Part shown: positions 43,206 to 52,348 of the stretch, piece by piece | How positions within the stretch are numbered: position 1 is the stretch's first letter | Layout: each line of letters begins with the position of its first letter | Source: Pseudoalteromonas rubra | GTDB lineage: Bacteria > Pseudomonadota > Gammaproteobacteria > Enterobacterales > Alteromonadaceae | Direction: 5' to 3' | Assembly: GCF_000238295.3 (NCBI RefSeq) | Contig: NZ_AHCD03000034.1 | Coordinates: forward strand, 124,001 to 188,000 | Length of the DNA: 64,000 bases | Notes under the pieces: generated by a model | The model's input: only the letters and a program-made list of their open reading frames with translations | Told to the model about the DNA's origin: nothing | Database searches by the model: none | Program-made: the position numbers and the translations under genes

Positions 43206-44204
43206 TCAAAACTCAAAGTTAACTTGTACCGGGTAGTGATCTGATAGTTCGTTATAGTAGCCATTGTGATAGTAACGGCCGTCGCTTAAACGTCAGTTGC
43301 CACGCAGGTAGCTCCAGTACCAGTTTTGCTCTGCTTTCGGGTAACGTACCGCCATGCTTGGTGCGTTAGTTGGCTGCTTGTGGTCGCGGTGCCAGAAAAC
43401 GTAGTCCAGCGTGTCGTTGTAATCCAGACTGTAATCAAAGTAGTACGCGTTGGCTTTGGTAAACCAGTTGTATTTTGCCGGAAATGAGCCAACCTCAGGC
43501 GTCTCAAAATTTAACTCAGCACGTGAGGTTGCAAGCATATCGGCCACTTCATCTTGCTTACTCCACTCAACATTCATGTCGCCGCCAATGATAACCGGCT
43601 CGCTGGCCGGAATGTTTTCGGCACTGATAAACGACTGAATTTCACTTAACTGACCCATACGCACACGGTGCTCCTGAGCGGTGTCGCCGTCGTGGGTTGC
43701 CTGCAAGTGCGTGCCGATCAGGTGATAGCGTTGACTGTCTTTCTCGATTTCGACGTAGGCAAAACCTTTGTTTGACAGATAATCCCAGCTGCCATTCAGA
43801 CTGTTTTCAAACACATGGGCTTTTTGCGTAACAATCGGGTATTTAGACAAAATCACCACGCCGCCACGGATCACAAACGGACTGTTTGAGCAGTTACCGG
43901 TCAGGCCATCCCAACCGCTGCCACTACAGTCCAGACCCACATTAGGCGTCTGATAAGGGTAAAGTGCAGAAAGCTCAGCCAGTGCCTGTTCGGCATCGCT
44001 GTTAAAAGCTTCACTGATCAAAATCACATCCGGGCTATCGCTCATAGAGGCCAGTACAGAAGGCAAACGCTCCGCCCGGTTCTCCTGATCCCAGTCCTGC
44101 ACATTGAGCTGCATAATATTGTATGCCATTACTTTCAGTGAATCGGCCATGCTGTGTGTACTGTTCAGCACCAGTGCACATAACAGCGCATGCTTAGCTT
44201 TCAT
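43206..44204 (-). pseudogene. Sphingomyelinase C-like exonuclease/endonuclease/phosphatase, split by an in-frame TGA
   Basis: Signal peptide MKAKHALLCALVLNSTHSMA, then a DNase I-like (EEP) fold as in bacterial neutral sphingomyelinases (about 330 residues): KVMAYNIMQLNVQDWDQENR, metal ligand in ILISEAFNSD, GLTGNCSNSPFVIRGGVVIL, GTHLQATHDGD and GGDMNVEW. The frame meets TGA at 43293-43295 after WYWSYLRGN, then continues in the same frame for 28 codons including LSDHYPVQVNF to a TGA at 43206. SDHxPV holds the catalytic His. A single TGG-to-TGA change explains the break. Without the tail the enzyme should be inactive unless readthrough occurs. SD GGAGA precedes the ATG at 44204. Confidence 0.83.
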
Positions 44205-44556
44205 TTTACGTCTCCGAAATCTCATTATTGTTTTTGTCTTTGTTAATGATTTTTTACACCCGGGATCCGCACAGACAGACCTGTGAGTAAAAAATTTCGC
44301 AGCACACATTAGTGATAAAAAATGACACCTGGATTTCGACAAACCTTTATTTCAATTAAGGTTTTATTGGAATGACATGACGCTTTTAAGGCTTTTTAAT
44401 GACCGGGAGAGAAAAACCCAAAGCCAGACAAGCGGTTGCTAAGCTTTACACCTCAAGCGTAATTAACTTCGCATTTACTCAGGCACTTAGATTGATCCAC
44501 ACAGAAAAACGCAATACAATAATGATTCTCATTTGCACAAAAGGAAACATTACAAA
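44205..44556. other. Divergent intergenic region, sphingomyelinase / Fur-linked secreted gene
   Basis: Holds a 7-bp hairpin (aaacctt 44341-44347 with aaggttt 44358-44364) followed by T residues, and the Fur-box-like sequence at 44518-44536. No gene is seen. Confidence 0.45.
44518..44536 (+). promoter_or_regulatory. Fur-box-like operator
   Basis: aataatgattctcatttgc matches the 19-bp Fur consensus GATAATGATTATCATTATC at 15 positions. It sits about 20 nt upstream of the ATG at 44557, where Fur binding would block initiation. Inference from consensus only. Confidence 0.6.
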
Positions 44557-45453
44557 ATGAAAATACTCTCTGTCCTGTTGCTTTTGCTGTGCTCCTTGCC
44601 AGCCTTTGCTAAGAAGCCAATCCGTGTGGTTGATGTGGGTGTTATGGGGCTTGCCTCTCACGACTTATTCCAGTGGAATACCGCCACCCGCGAAAATGAA
44701 GAAAACGGCCGTTTCGACCTGAGCACGATTTTTGATTACGCCGATGGCACCCGCATTCATCAGGGCGGTAACCCTAAAAACTCGTCAAATGCCGCGGTGT
44801 ATTCAATCACCCAGAACCTGGTCAGCTTCTATACGGGTAAAAAAGCGGCATTACTCATGTCCAGAACGGTCACCGAAGAACAGGCGCACATCATCGCCCG
44901 CCAGCAAACGGTTGCCTTCTTTATGGGTATGGTTAAAGAGTCTTATGAGCGTTTCACCAATGCCCGATTCCCTGACTACGCACTGGCGCAAAGCGTCACG
45001 GATGATGAGCAAGGCGTAATGCGCGCATTGCATGATATTTTGCCAGGCAAAATCCAGGTGAACCGTAATCTGACGCGGGAAGTGTTCGAAGTCACCGACT
45101 ACAGACTTGCCATGACTCAGTTGTCACCAACAGAAATGATGAAAACAGTGAAGTTTTACGACGGTCAATACGATGAAGAATACCTGCATGTCGTAGTCCC
45201 CGGCTTCCCGGATCCAACTATCATCAATCTGCAAGCCATTGATCAGGGCTTTATCGCAGAGCAAACGAATTACAACCTCGACGACATGCTCGCCGAGCTG
45301 AAATTCTACGGCCAGTTCCCCTTCTTTGGCAACCTGGTCCACTTCACCAGCTTTGGCTATCATCTGGAAAACCTGTTTGCCAAAGGCATTTGTAACAAAT
45401 ACGTCGACGGCAGCCCAAATACCTGGAATACCGTTGCGGTCGAGTGTTATTGA
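44557..45453 (+). CDS. Secreted protein of unknown function, probably iron-regulated
   Basis: A 298-residue protein with a clear signal peptide (MKILSVLLLLLCSLPAFA-KK). The mature part has no domain I recognise; notable segments are VVDVGVMGLASHDLFQWN near its start, KAALLMSRTVTEEQAHIIAR in the middle, and two cysteines near the C terminus. AAAAGGAAA about 10 nt upstream of the ATG acts as RBS. A Fur-like box overlaps the presumed promoter, so expression under iron limitation is expected. It is divergent from the broken sphingomyelinase gene; a host- or iron-related role is possible but unproven. Confidence 0.7.
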   Translation: MKILSVLLLLLCSLPAFAKKPIRVVDVGVMGLASHDLFQWNTATRENEENGRFDLSTIFDYADGTRIHQGGNPKNSSNAAVYSITQNLVSFYTGKKAALLMSRTVTEEQAHIIARQQTVAFFMGMVKESYERFTNARFPDYALAQSVTDDEQGVMRALHDILPGKIQVNRNLTREVFEVTDYRLAMTQLSPTEMMKTVKFYDGQYDEEYLHVVVPGFPDPTIINLQAIDQGFIAEQTNYNLDDMLAELKFYGQFPFFGNLVHFTSFGYHLENLFAKGICNKYVDGSPNTWNTVAVECY

Positions 45454-45502
45454 TCAGCAGGTCTTGCTTAGCTTATAGCTAGATAAACAGCCAATTCCTT
45501 AC

Positions 45503-45536
45503 AAAGCGCGATTTGATTCTGGTTGAATTGCGCTTT
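45503..45536. terminator. Hairpin between convergent genes
   Basis: aaagcgc (45503-45509) pairs with gcgcttt (45530-45536) with a partly paired 20-nt interior; a short T-rich stretch follows on the plus strand. Possible terminator of the secreted-protein gene. Confidence 0.4.
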
Positions 45537-45692
45537 CGTTATTGCCTGAAGGTTTTTTACCAACCCTATGCGCTCACAGGCACGACGTTGAAGAATGACA
45601 GATCCATTTTCAGAGTCGATATTTGCGAAACTTGTGACCTGTTTACCCGCCAAGTGCAGCTTCTGTGAGAAAATCTGACAACAAATTTGCCA

Positions 45693-47417
45693 TCACTGTT
45701 CAATGGTATTGTTCAGCAACGACTGCAGCTCAACGTCACTCGCCGGGCGATAATACAAAAAGCCCTGAGCCAGCTTAATACCAAGCCGCTGGCACAAAGC
45801 GGACTGCTCTTGGGTTTCTATACCTTCAGCAATGATGCTGATGTTTAACTGACTTAATAAATACGTCAGCCCTTCCAGCATATTCTTATGCTTTGAATTT
45901 GGACAAGTAATATTCTGGATAATCGATTTATCGATTTTGACTATGTCTATCGGACAAGAGAGCAAGTGTGAAATAGAGGAAAAGCCAGTTCCAAAGTCAT
46001 CTAAAGCAATTCGAATACCCAGCTCATGCAAGCTGTTCAGAGTATTCAGCGTAACAGTATCTTCACTCAGCAGCGCAGTCTCTGTAACTTCGAATACGAG
46101 CGCTGAAGCCGGCACTTTATATTGCTTTATAAGAGACTCTACATAAGAAAAAAAACTGCTTTCACACAACTGGCATGGAGATACATTAACGGAAACATAC
46201 GTAGAATCACCTTCTCGTAGTCTTTTTTTAAGGTCTTTAAATGCCTGCTGAAGCACCCACTTACCAATCGCTTGTATCAGCCCTGACTCCTCAGCGACAG
46301 GAATAAACACTCCCGGATTTTTACTTGTTAACGCTTGTGGCCAGCGAATGAGCGCTTCTGCGCCCGCCACTCTCTTGCTCTGCATATCTATAATAGGCTG
46401 ATAATGCAACACAAACTCATCATGCTCAATCGCGTGTCTGAGCTCTGACTCTATCTTATACTTGCTCAAAAAAGCTTCCTGCATATTGTCTTCAAAGAAG
46501 CAATACTGTAGTTGAGGCGACCTTTTAGCCCGATACATAGCGATATCAGCTAACTTGAGTAGCTCTTCACTAGATTCGCCGTTTGCCGGCGCGATAGCCA
46601 CTCCTACGCTACATGAACAAAAAAGTTCATGCTTATCAACAACAAATGCTGTTTCAAATGTCTTAAGTAACCGCTTAAGGAGACCCTTTACGTGTCTGAT
46701 TGAACGTAGCTGAGAACACGCAAGCACAAATTCATCACCGCCAAAGCGTGCAAACAGCGTATCTCCCCTTAGCGCTTTAAGTAGCCGATCAGCGACAGCA
46801 ACAAGCAGTTTATCCCCCATCTCATGACCAAAGGTGTCGTTGATATGCTTAAACTTATCGAGGTCAAACAACATGACCGCGGTGAGTTCATCGGGATGAC
46901 GTTTTTGATGTGCCAGCATTTGAACCAGTGCTTCATCAAAGTAGTAACGGTTATGCAGACCAGTGAGCTTATCCCTTTCAGCCAGGTTTTTAACCTCCTG
47001 ATAGCTTTCATAAAGCTGCTGCTCCAGTTCATGACGTTGCCTGGACTGCAAAATGGTCCGGGTTAACTGACTTTCTGTCACTTCTGATTTTAATAAAAAG
47101 TCCTGGGCTCCTGCATTAATGCACTCAAGCATGAGTGCTTCATCACTGTTGTTGCTTACCATGACAATTGCCGTGTGTTTCAACGTAGGCATATTGCGCA
47201 AACGAATTACGGCCTCAATACCGCTCACTTTTGGCATATGGTAATCAATAATCACGACATCAAACGTCATGTTGTCTAAGTAAACGAACGCCTCTTCCGC
47301 TGTCGAGGTTTCGACAACGTGATACTCGCAGCGGTTAAGTGTTAGCTCTCTTTTAAGTGACTTTCTTTCAATCACATCATCGTCTACCAACAAGACTTTG
47401 ATGTCTTCCATTTTCAT
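45693..47417 (-). CDS. Response regulator with GGDEF and EAL domains
   Basis: A 574-residue protein: receiver (IKVLLVDDDVIERKSL, Asp in VVIIDYHMPKVSGIE), GGDEF domain (AMLYRAKR..., intact FARFGGDEFVLA) and EAL domain (GAEALIRWPQ, DDFGTGFSSISHL, IIAEGIETQEQ), both apparently catalytic by motif. The usual RxxD inhibitory site before GGDEF is not intact (RGD). It makes or degrades c-di-GMP according to phosphorylation by the upstream kinases. The ATG at 47417 overlaps the preceding gene's stop (ATGA) and has GGAGAAAAG upstream. Last gene of a five-gene relay. Confidence 0.88.
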   Translation of the reverse strand: MKMEDIKVLLVDDDVIERKSLKRELTLNRCEYHVVETSTAEEAFVYLDNMTFDVVIIDYHMPKVSGIEAVIRLRNMPTLKHTAIVMVSNNSDEALMLECINAGAQDFLLKSEVTESQLTRTILQSRQRHELEQQLYESYQEVKNLAERDKLTGLHNRYYFDEALVQMLAHQKRHPDELTAVMLFDLDKFKHINDTFGHEMGDKLLVAVADRLLKALRGDTLFARFGGDEFVLACSQLRSIRHVKGLLKRLLKTFETAFVVDKHELFCSCSVGVAIAPANGESSEELLKLADIAMYRAKRSPQLQYCFFEDNMQEAFLSKYKIESELRHAIEHDEFVLHYQPIIDMQSKRVAGAEALIRWPQALTSKNPGVFIPVAEESGLIQAIGKWVLQQAFKDLKKRLREGDSTYVSVNVSPCQLCESSFFSYVESLIKQYKVPASALVFEVTETALLSEDTVTLNTLNSLHELGIRIALDDFGTGFSSISHLLSCPIDIVKIDKSIIQNITCPNSKHKNMLEGLTYLLSQLNISIIAEGIETQEQSALCQRLGIKLAQGFLYYRPASDVELQSLLNNTIEQ

Positions 47418-47845
47418 TGCTTTTCTCCCGGCATATGGACGATGCGCCAATACCCATCAAGCAGTGAAAGCACTTCTAAAAACTCCTTTCCTACTTCATC
47501 TTTAACGAAGTAACCTGCTACATTGTGTTGATAACTATCAAAAATATCTCGTTCATCTGCTGACGTGGTCAGCACAAACACCACGGTGTCTTTTAACTGC
47601 GCACTGTGGCGTAACTTTGCAAGCAGCTCCAAACCCGACAATCTTGGCATTTGCAAATCCAGCAACATAATGAATGGCAGGCGGATCATATTTGCCTCAA
47701 GTTGTTCCAGCGCCTCCTGCCCATCTTTCGCTCTGACTAATGGGTTTACAATTTTCATTTTCTTAAAGCTGCGCTTAATGGTCATAAAATCAATATCGTC
47801 ATCTTCCACAACAAACAGAGTGACTTGATTGGCGTCTATCGTCAT
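47414..47845 (-). CDS. Single-domain response regulator
   Basis: A 143-residue receiver of the Rcp1/CheY-like type: FVVEDDDIDFMTIKRSF, Asp in MLLDLQMPRLSGLELLAKL, and Thr in VFVLTTSADERD. No output domain, so it probably relays phosphate. It overlaps both neighbours by 4 nt (ATGA at both ends), evidence of translational coupling. Confidence 0.88.
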   Translation of the reverse strand: MTIDANQVTLFVVEDDDIDFMTIKRSFKKMKIVNPLVRAKDGQEALEQLEANMIRLPFIMLLDLQMPRLSGLELLAKLRHSAQLKDTVVFVLTTSADERDIFDSYQHNVAGYFVKDEVGKEFLEVLSLLDGYWRIVHMPGEKQ

Positions 47846-49761
47846 ACGGTTACCCCAACCTGTTTACAGAGATTAAAAGTATTGTCTTTAGATGGCCAAA
47901 AAAGTGCGACCTTACAACCAGCCACATAATTTGTATCAAGCGCAACTCGGCCGGAGTAATATTCCACCACCTTTTTGACCATAGCCAGCCCCATACCGCT
48001 GCCTTCCACTTCGTCTCTGGGCTGTAATGTTTGAAACATTTCAAAGACTTTGTCTGCGTATTCGGGTGCAATGCCTGGCCCATCATCAGTAACTGTGAGG
48101 TTGTACCCGCCGGGACAAGGAAGGATGTCAATTTCAATCTGCCCAGTTGACTTGTCATGGTGCTTAATGGAATTACCAATCAGATTCATCATAACAAGCT
48201 GCAATGCAACCCTCGGAAGCTGTACCTCAACCTCAGGCACCTTCAAAACAAAATCGTCATTAAACTCATTCAACCCATGTAGGTAGTGACAAATCTCATG
48301 AAAATTAACAGACTCGTTATCAGAGAGTTTGGTATTGACCCTCGCATATTCCAGTAAATCCGTCAGAAGCCGGCTCATACGGTCAACTCTGCTCTTTATC
48401 ATCGTAAAGTGCTGTAAGGCTTCTTTAGATAGCTCGTCATGATGATCTTCTTCAATCCAGCTCACCAGCTTTTTAATGCCATTGAGCGGTGACTTCAAAT
48501 CATGAGATGCAACATAGGCAAACTGTTCAAGGTCATAATTGGACTTTTGTAATGCCCTTAATGTGGTTTCTCGCTCTGTTACATCATTTGCAACCCCGAG
48601 TATAAACACTTCCCCTGATGCGTTTTCAAATCGCTTTTTCTGGGTAGAAAGAATATGTACTTCTCCGTTGGGAAAAGTAATGGTTTCGAGTGTTTCGCTG
48701 AAACCCACATCAAAGGCCTCCCGATCTTTTGCCAAAAAAGCGTCAGCCTCATCCTCTGGGTAATCTTCTACTGTTGTGTAACCAATAACCTTACTTTTAT
48801 CAGGGTATAAATCCAGAAACGGCTGATTTGCCCGCACAATCCTAAATTCATGATCTTTGACAAAAACATAGTCAGGTAATGAGTCAAATACGAGGTCCTG
48901 AAATGCATAGGCATCATTGAGTTCTTGCTGCTTTTTTGTCAAAACCCGTTCTTTTTTTGATAATTCATGCTCCAGCTGTTTCTTGCGGACTGCCGCTGTG
49001 ATGTTTTTATCTAACGTATCCGCATCAAGCTCTGATTTAATCAGGTAATTTTCTGCTCCCCGTTTCATTGCTTCTACGGCAATCAGCTCATTACCCTGCC
49101 CCGTCATAATGATGATGGGAAGGTGCGGATAAACACTCAGAATTTGCGGAAGAAAGTCAACTCCGGTGGTACCGGGAAGTGAATGATCTAATATCACGCA
49201 GTCTGGCAAAAACGTTTCTATCAGTGACAGCCCTTCTTCACCTGAAGAGGCACTCTGATAACGATAACGTTTGGATTTGCGCTTAAGGCTGCGTACACAA
49301 AACTCTATGTCATCTGGGTTATCATCTATGATCAAAACATTACACTGAGTTCCCGGTAAAAGGTTTCTCGGAGACGCAGTCTGAACACGGGCAATGGCTT
49401 CAGATATCACCTCATGAAGGCGCTGGCCACTGATGCGGGCTTTATTAATGTAATCCTGTGCACCCGCCTTAATCAGGTTTGCAGCTTGTAACTCATTGGC
49501 TTGCCCGGTTAACACAACCACAGGCAAACAAACGAACTCCTTCCTGACACTTTTCAGAATTTCCAGGCCAGAGGTTGATGGCAGGTGGTAATCAATGAGA
49601 AGGCAATCATAGTGTGACTTTTTAAGGCACTGCCACAGCTCATCAGGTTGGGTTGCAGAGTCGATTTGATAACATAAATCTGCCACTTTCCCGAGTGACC
49701 TTTCTATCAGCTCAATATCATCAGGGCTGTCATCTATAATTAGGACATGGCGTTTATCCAT
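47842..49761 (-). CDS. Hybrid protein: two receivers, PAS, histidine kinase
   Basis: A 639-residue protein. Two N-terminal receivers (ILIIDDSPDDIELI-like starts; Asp in CLLIDYHLPSTSGLEIL and VILDHSLPGTTGVDFL) are followed by a coiled coil, a PAS domain (LVFDSLPDYVFVKDHEFRIV), a HisKA region (FAYVASHDLKSPLNGIKKL) and an ATPase domain (GMGLAMVKKVVEYYSGRV). Receivers placed before the kinase are typical of cyanobacterial-type relay sensors. The ATG at 49761 overlaps the previous stop by 8 nt. It ends in an ATGA overlap with the next regulator. Confidence 0.87.
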   Translation of the reverse strand: MDKRHVLIIDDSPDDIELIERSLGKVADLCYQIDSATQPDELWQCLKKSHYDCLLIDYHLPSTSGLEILKSVRKEFVCLPVVVLTGQANELQAANLIKAGAQDYINKARISGQRLHEVISEAIARVQTASPRNLLPGTQCNVLIIDDNPDDIEFCVRSLKRKSKRYRYQSASSGEEGLSLIETFLPDCVILDHSLPGTTGVDFLPQILSVYPHLPIIIMTGQGNELIAVEAMKRGAENYLIKSELDADTLDKNITAAVRKKQLEHELSKKERVLTKKQQELNDAYAFQDLVFDSLPDYVFVKDHEFRIVRANQPFLDLYPDKSKVIGYTTVEDYPEDEADAFLAKDREAFDVGFSETLETITFPNGEVHILSTQKKRFENASGEVFILGVANDVTERETTLRALQKSNYDLEQFAYVASHDLKSPLNGIKKLVSWIEEDHHDELSKEALQHFTMIKSRVDRMSRLLTDLLEYARVNTKLSDNESVNFHEICHYLHGLNEFNDDFVLKVPEVEVQLPRVALQLVMMNLIGNSIKHHDKSTGQIEIDILPCPGGYNLTVTDDGPGIAPEYADKVFEMFQTLQPRDEVEGSGMGLAMVKKVVEYYSGRVALDTNYVAGCKVALFWPSKDNTFNLCKQVGVTV

Positions 49762-50215
49762 TGTTCGCCTCATCACTTTTTGGCAACAGAGCAATACCAA
49801 ACCAATAATCTTTCATTGTTTGTATGGCCTTTGTTAGCCCTTCAAACTCAACCGGTTTTTGAATAAAGGTGCTTGCACCCAGGGTATAACACTCTTCAAT
49901 ATCTTTTGGGTCGTTGGAAGTGGTTAGAATTATCGTGGGGATCGCGCACATATCCCGATCTGCTTTTAATTCCCTCAATAATTGCCTTCCATCTAACCCA
50001 GGCATATTGAGATCCAACAGCATCAGCGTTGGGCGACGCACAGAGTCATCATCTGTGTATTTACCCTGATGATATAAATAATCTCTGGCATCTCCCCCAG
50101 ACTTGCACCAGTGAACAGGGTTCAGTAAATGGTTTTTACGTAAGCTGCGGAGTGTGGCTTCATAATCATCCTCATTGTCATCCACTAACAAGATCAATCC
50201 CAAATTCTGGCTCAT
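49754..50215 (-). CDS. Single-domain response regulator, Rcp1-like
   Basis: A 153-residue stand-alone receiver: LILLVDDNEDDYEATLRSLR, phosphoacceptor in MLLDLNMPGLDGRQLLREL, IILTTSNDPKDIEECYTLGA, FIQKPVEFEGL. This matches Rcp1 regulators that pair with FixL/phytochrome-like kinases. Its ATG begins 1 nt after the stop of the upstream PAS-PAS kinase. Confidence 0.88.
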   Translation of the reverse strand: MSQNLGLILLVDDNEDDYEATLRSLRKNHLLNPVHWCKSGGDARDYLYHQGKYTDDDSVRRPTLMLLDLNMPGLDGRQLLRELKADRDMCAIPTIILTTSNDPKDIEECYTLGASTFIQKPVEFEGLTKAIQTMKDYWFGIALLPKSDEANNG

Positions 50216-50216
50216 T

Positions 50217-51722
50217 CTAGCGCTCCAGTTTTAATGTAAAGTAAAAGCAAGAGCCGCTACCCGGGGTAGACTCAAGCCACACATGACCGTTGTGCCGCTC
50301 CACAATTTTTTTAACATACGTCAGGCCAACCCCTGTGCCTCTTACTGAGTCATCTTCCTCATTTAAGCGCTTGAAAATACGAAATATGTCTTCAAAAAAA
50401 CGAGATTCAATCCCTATTCCGTTATCCTTCACGTAAAAAATCAGGGGCTCGAAAGTACCTGTTAGCGGATTAATAGCCTGAGTTGCTCCCACTTCAATAT
50501 GCTTTACTTCACTGTGGTTATATTTAATTGCATTTGAAATGAGGTTACGAAAAAGCTCAGTGACTCTGGGTACATCACAGGTGATTTGAGGCAACTCGGC
50601 AGGTAACGACAACACAACATGCTCGCCGATTTCTTCGGGCACGGTGAGCTCTTTAACTTTCGCAACGAGTGTGTTCAGATCTGTGACTTCAATCGCTAAC
50701 TCTTGCCTGCCCAGGCGAGAGTAATAAAGCAAACTGTCAACGAGCTGCTCCATACGCCCACACAAAAATCGAATGCGCCCTAAGCGCTTTTTACCATCGT
50801 CGCCGAGTGTTTCCTCATAATCTTCCTGCAAAAACATGGCATTATTCGCCAGTCCACGAAGCGGCTCTTTCAGGTCATGAGAAGCAATATAGGCAAACTG
50901 ATCTAATTCCTGGTTACTGATTTTTAGTTTACTGATATACTCTTGGATCTCACGCTCAGCCGCTTTACGTTCAGAAATATCGCGGATGGTGCCCACAAAC
51001 ATCTTTTTTCCTTGCACTACCATTTCGTTCACGCCCAGCTCCATCGGAAACACAGTGCCATCACGCTTCAGTGCTTTGATCTCGCGGCCCAGGCCGATGA
51101 TCTTTTTTTCTCCCGTTTGATGGTAGTGATGCAAGTAAGCATCGTGCTCTGACTGATACGGCTCTGGCATCAGCATTCGAACATTCTGGCCAACCACCTG
51201 GGATTTGGAATAACCAAAAATAGTTTCTGCTGCTAGGTTAAAACTGTGAATGGTGCCTTCAGAGTCAATCGTTATTAACCCATCTAACACCGTATTCATC
51301 ATGGTCTCAATGTACTCTAAGTAGTAACGGATCGATTGCTCTGCGCTTTTCCTTTCTGAGATATCGCGAATGGTCCCCAAAAACAGTCGACGGCCCTCAA
51401 GCTTCATTTCGTTGACGGCAAGCTCCATGGGAAAGCAACTCCCATCTTTACGCTGTGCGATGATTTCCCGGCCAGTACCAATGATCTTTGGCTGCCCAGT
51501 CTCGCGATAATTAACCAGATACTGGTCATGTTCATCCTGATACGGGGCAGGCATTAGCATTTTGACGTTTTGGCCCCTCACCTCAGCAGGTTCGTAGCCA
51601 AAAATTTTAACGGCCGCTTTGTTAAAACTCTGAATAACACCCTGTTCGTCAATGATGATGAATCCGTCCAGGACCGTATCCATGACGATTTCTAACTCAG
51701 GGCTGTGAAATGTCCCTACCAT
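50217..51722 (-). CDS. PAS-PAS sensor histidine kinase, FixL-like
   Basis: A 501-residue kinase. Two very similar PAS/PAC modules (residues about 10-125 and 140-260) share ILD/VLDGxIxIDxxGxIxSFN, GRE and FLGTIRDISERK, suggesting internal duplication; the pattern is like FixL-type PAS domains, but heme or flavin binding cannot be decided. Then HisKA (FAYIASHDLKEPLRGLANNA) and ATPase (NLISNAIKYNHSEV, GTGVGLTYVKKIVERHNG). No membrane segment, so it is a cytoplasmic sensor. First gene of the five-gene operon. Confidence 0.87.
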   Translation of the reverse strand: MVGTFHSPELEIVMDTVLDGFIIIDEQGVIQSFNKAAVKIFGYEPAEVRGQNVKMLMPAPYQDEHDQYLVNYRETGQPKIIGTGREIIAQRKDGSCFPMELAVNEMKLEGRRLFLGTIRDISERKSAEQSIRYYLEYIETMMNTVLDGLITIDSEGTIHSFNLAAETIFGYSKSQVVGQNVRMLMPEPYQSEHDAYLHHYHQTGEKKIIGLGREIKALKRDGTVFPMELGVNEMVVQGKKMFVGTIRDISERKAAEREIQEYISKLKISNQELDQFAYIASHDLKEPLRGLANNAMFLQEDYEETLGDDGKKRLGRIRFLCGRMEQLVDSLLYYSRLGRQELAIEVTDLNTLVAKVKELTVPEEIGEHVVLSLPAELPQITCDVPRVTELFRNLISNAIKYNHSEVKHIEVGATQAINPLTGTFEPLIFYVKDNGIGIESRFFEDIFRIFKRLNEEDDSVRGTGVGLTYVKKIVERHNGHVWLESTPGSGSCFYFTLKLER

Positions 51723-52348
51723 ATTTTCTGTAAGCTCATACCTTTTGATTACTAAAAGCTAGTTCAAAACCTGCGAAAAGCAATGTGAAAGCGGCTACTG
51801 GTGAGGTTTCTACTAAGATGTGTACTTCAGATAGGTTGGGCTCGGAACCCTTGGTTAGTCTCTAAAATCCAGGACTTTTTCACAGTCAGTTAGTAGTTAA
51901 CAGCTGATGAATGACTGAAATAAAGTGTCCACTTCCCATAAGCTGAGACACTAGAGTGGAAGTGGACGCTGGTAAAACCGGTTTGTTGTTTCTTCACCGG
52001 CTAAGGCTCAAAGGTGCTGAGGCGGACCCTCGAATCTCTACATCAATAGCGCCAACTTCAGTAACAATGGCTTTATTGGAGTAGCCATTTCGGCTGTTTA
52101 GAGAAGTCGGTTTACCATTTTTCGATAACTCAAATGCTCACCCAGTTCAGCATTGAGGGCAGCCTGTACCAATATAGTATTAATAACAGGCAGTTACACA
52201 GTTTTTATTACAGTATCATGTTTTAAAATAATGTCGTTGCCTTCACTTAAGCTCATTCGAAGTATACTACCTTCGATTAAAGTGCCCTAACTAACCAGCA
52301 CCATTAAGGCTGAATGCAGAGCACTATCCTTTTATACAATACTTTGGT
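51723..52348. other. Intergenic region with an inverted repeat and IS relic
   Basis: Contains the presumed promoter of the phosphorelay operon, a 10-bp inverted repeat (gtccacttcc 51927-51936, ggaagtggac 51958-51967), and a decayed IS256-type transposase piece at 52000-52170. The rest shows nothing recognisable. Confidence 0.55.
52000..52170 (-). pseudogene. IS256-family transposase relic
   Basis: Read on the minus strand, one frame gives LNAELGEHLSYRK and, after a frameshift, another gives NSRNGYSNKAIVTEVGAIDV and EIRGSASAPLS. Together these match the N-terminal region of IS256/MULE-type transposases (AELxEHLGYxK ... NxRNGYSxKxVxTExGxIxVxxxR). Frameshifted and truncated at both ends. Confidence 0.7.

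Noticed and set aside
43293..43295. TGA read as selenocysteine
   Set aside because: Trp at this place fits the family better, no SECIS-like hairpin is evident right after the codon, and the catalytic fold does not use Sec.
45468..45653. Minus-strand open frame of 61 codons after the GGDEF-EAL gene
   Set aside because: Non-ATG start, no RBS or family similarity, and it overlaps the hairpin at 45503.
51927..51967. Inverted repeat taken as an insertion sequence end
   Set aside because: No target duplication or matching second end could be found; reported only as part of the intergenic region.
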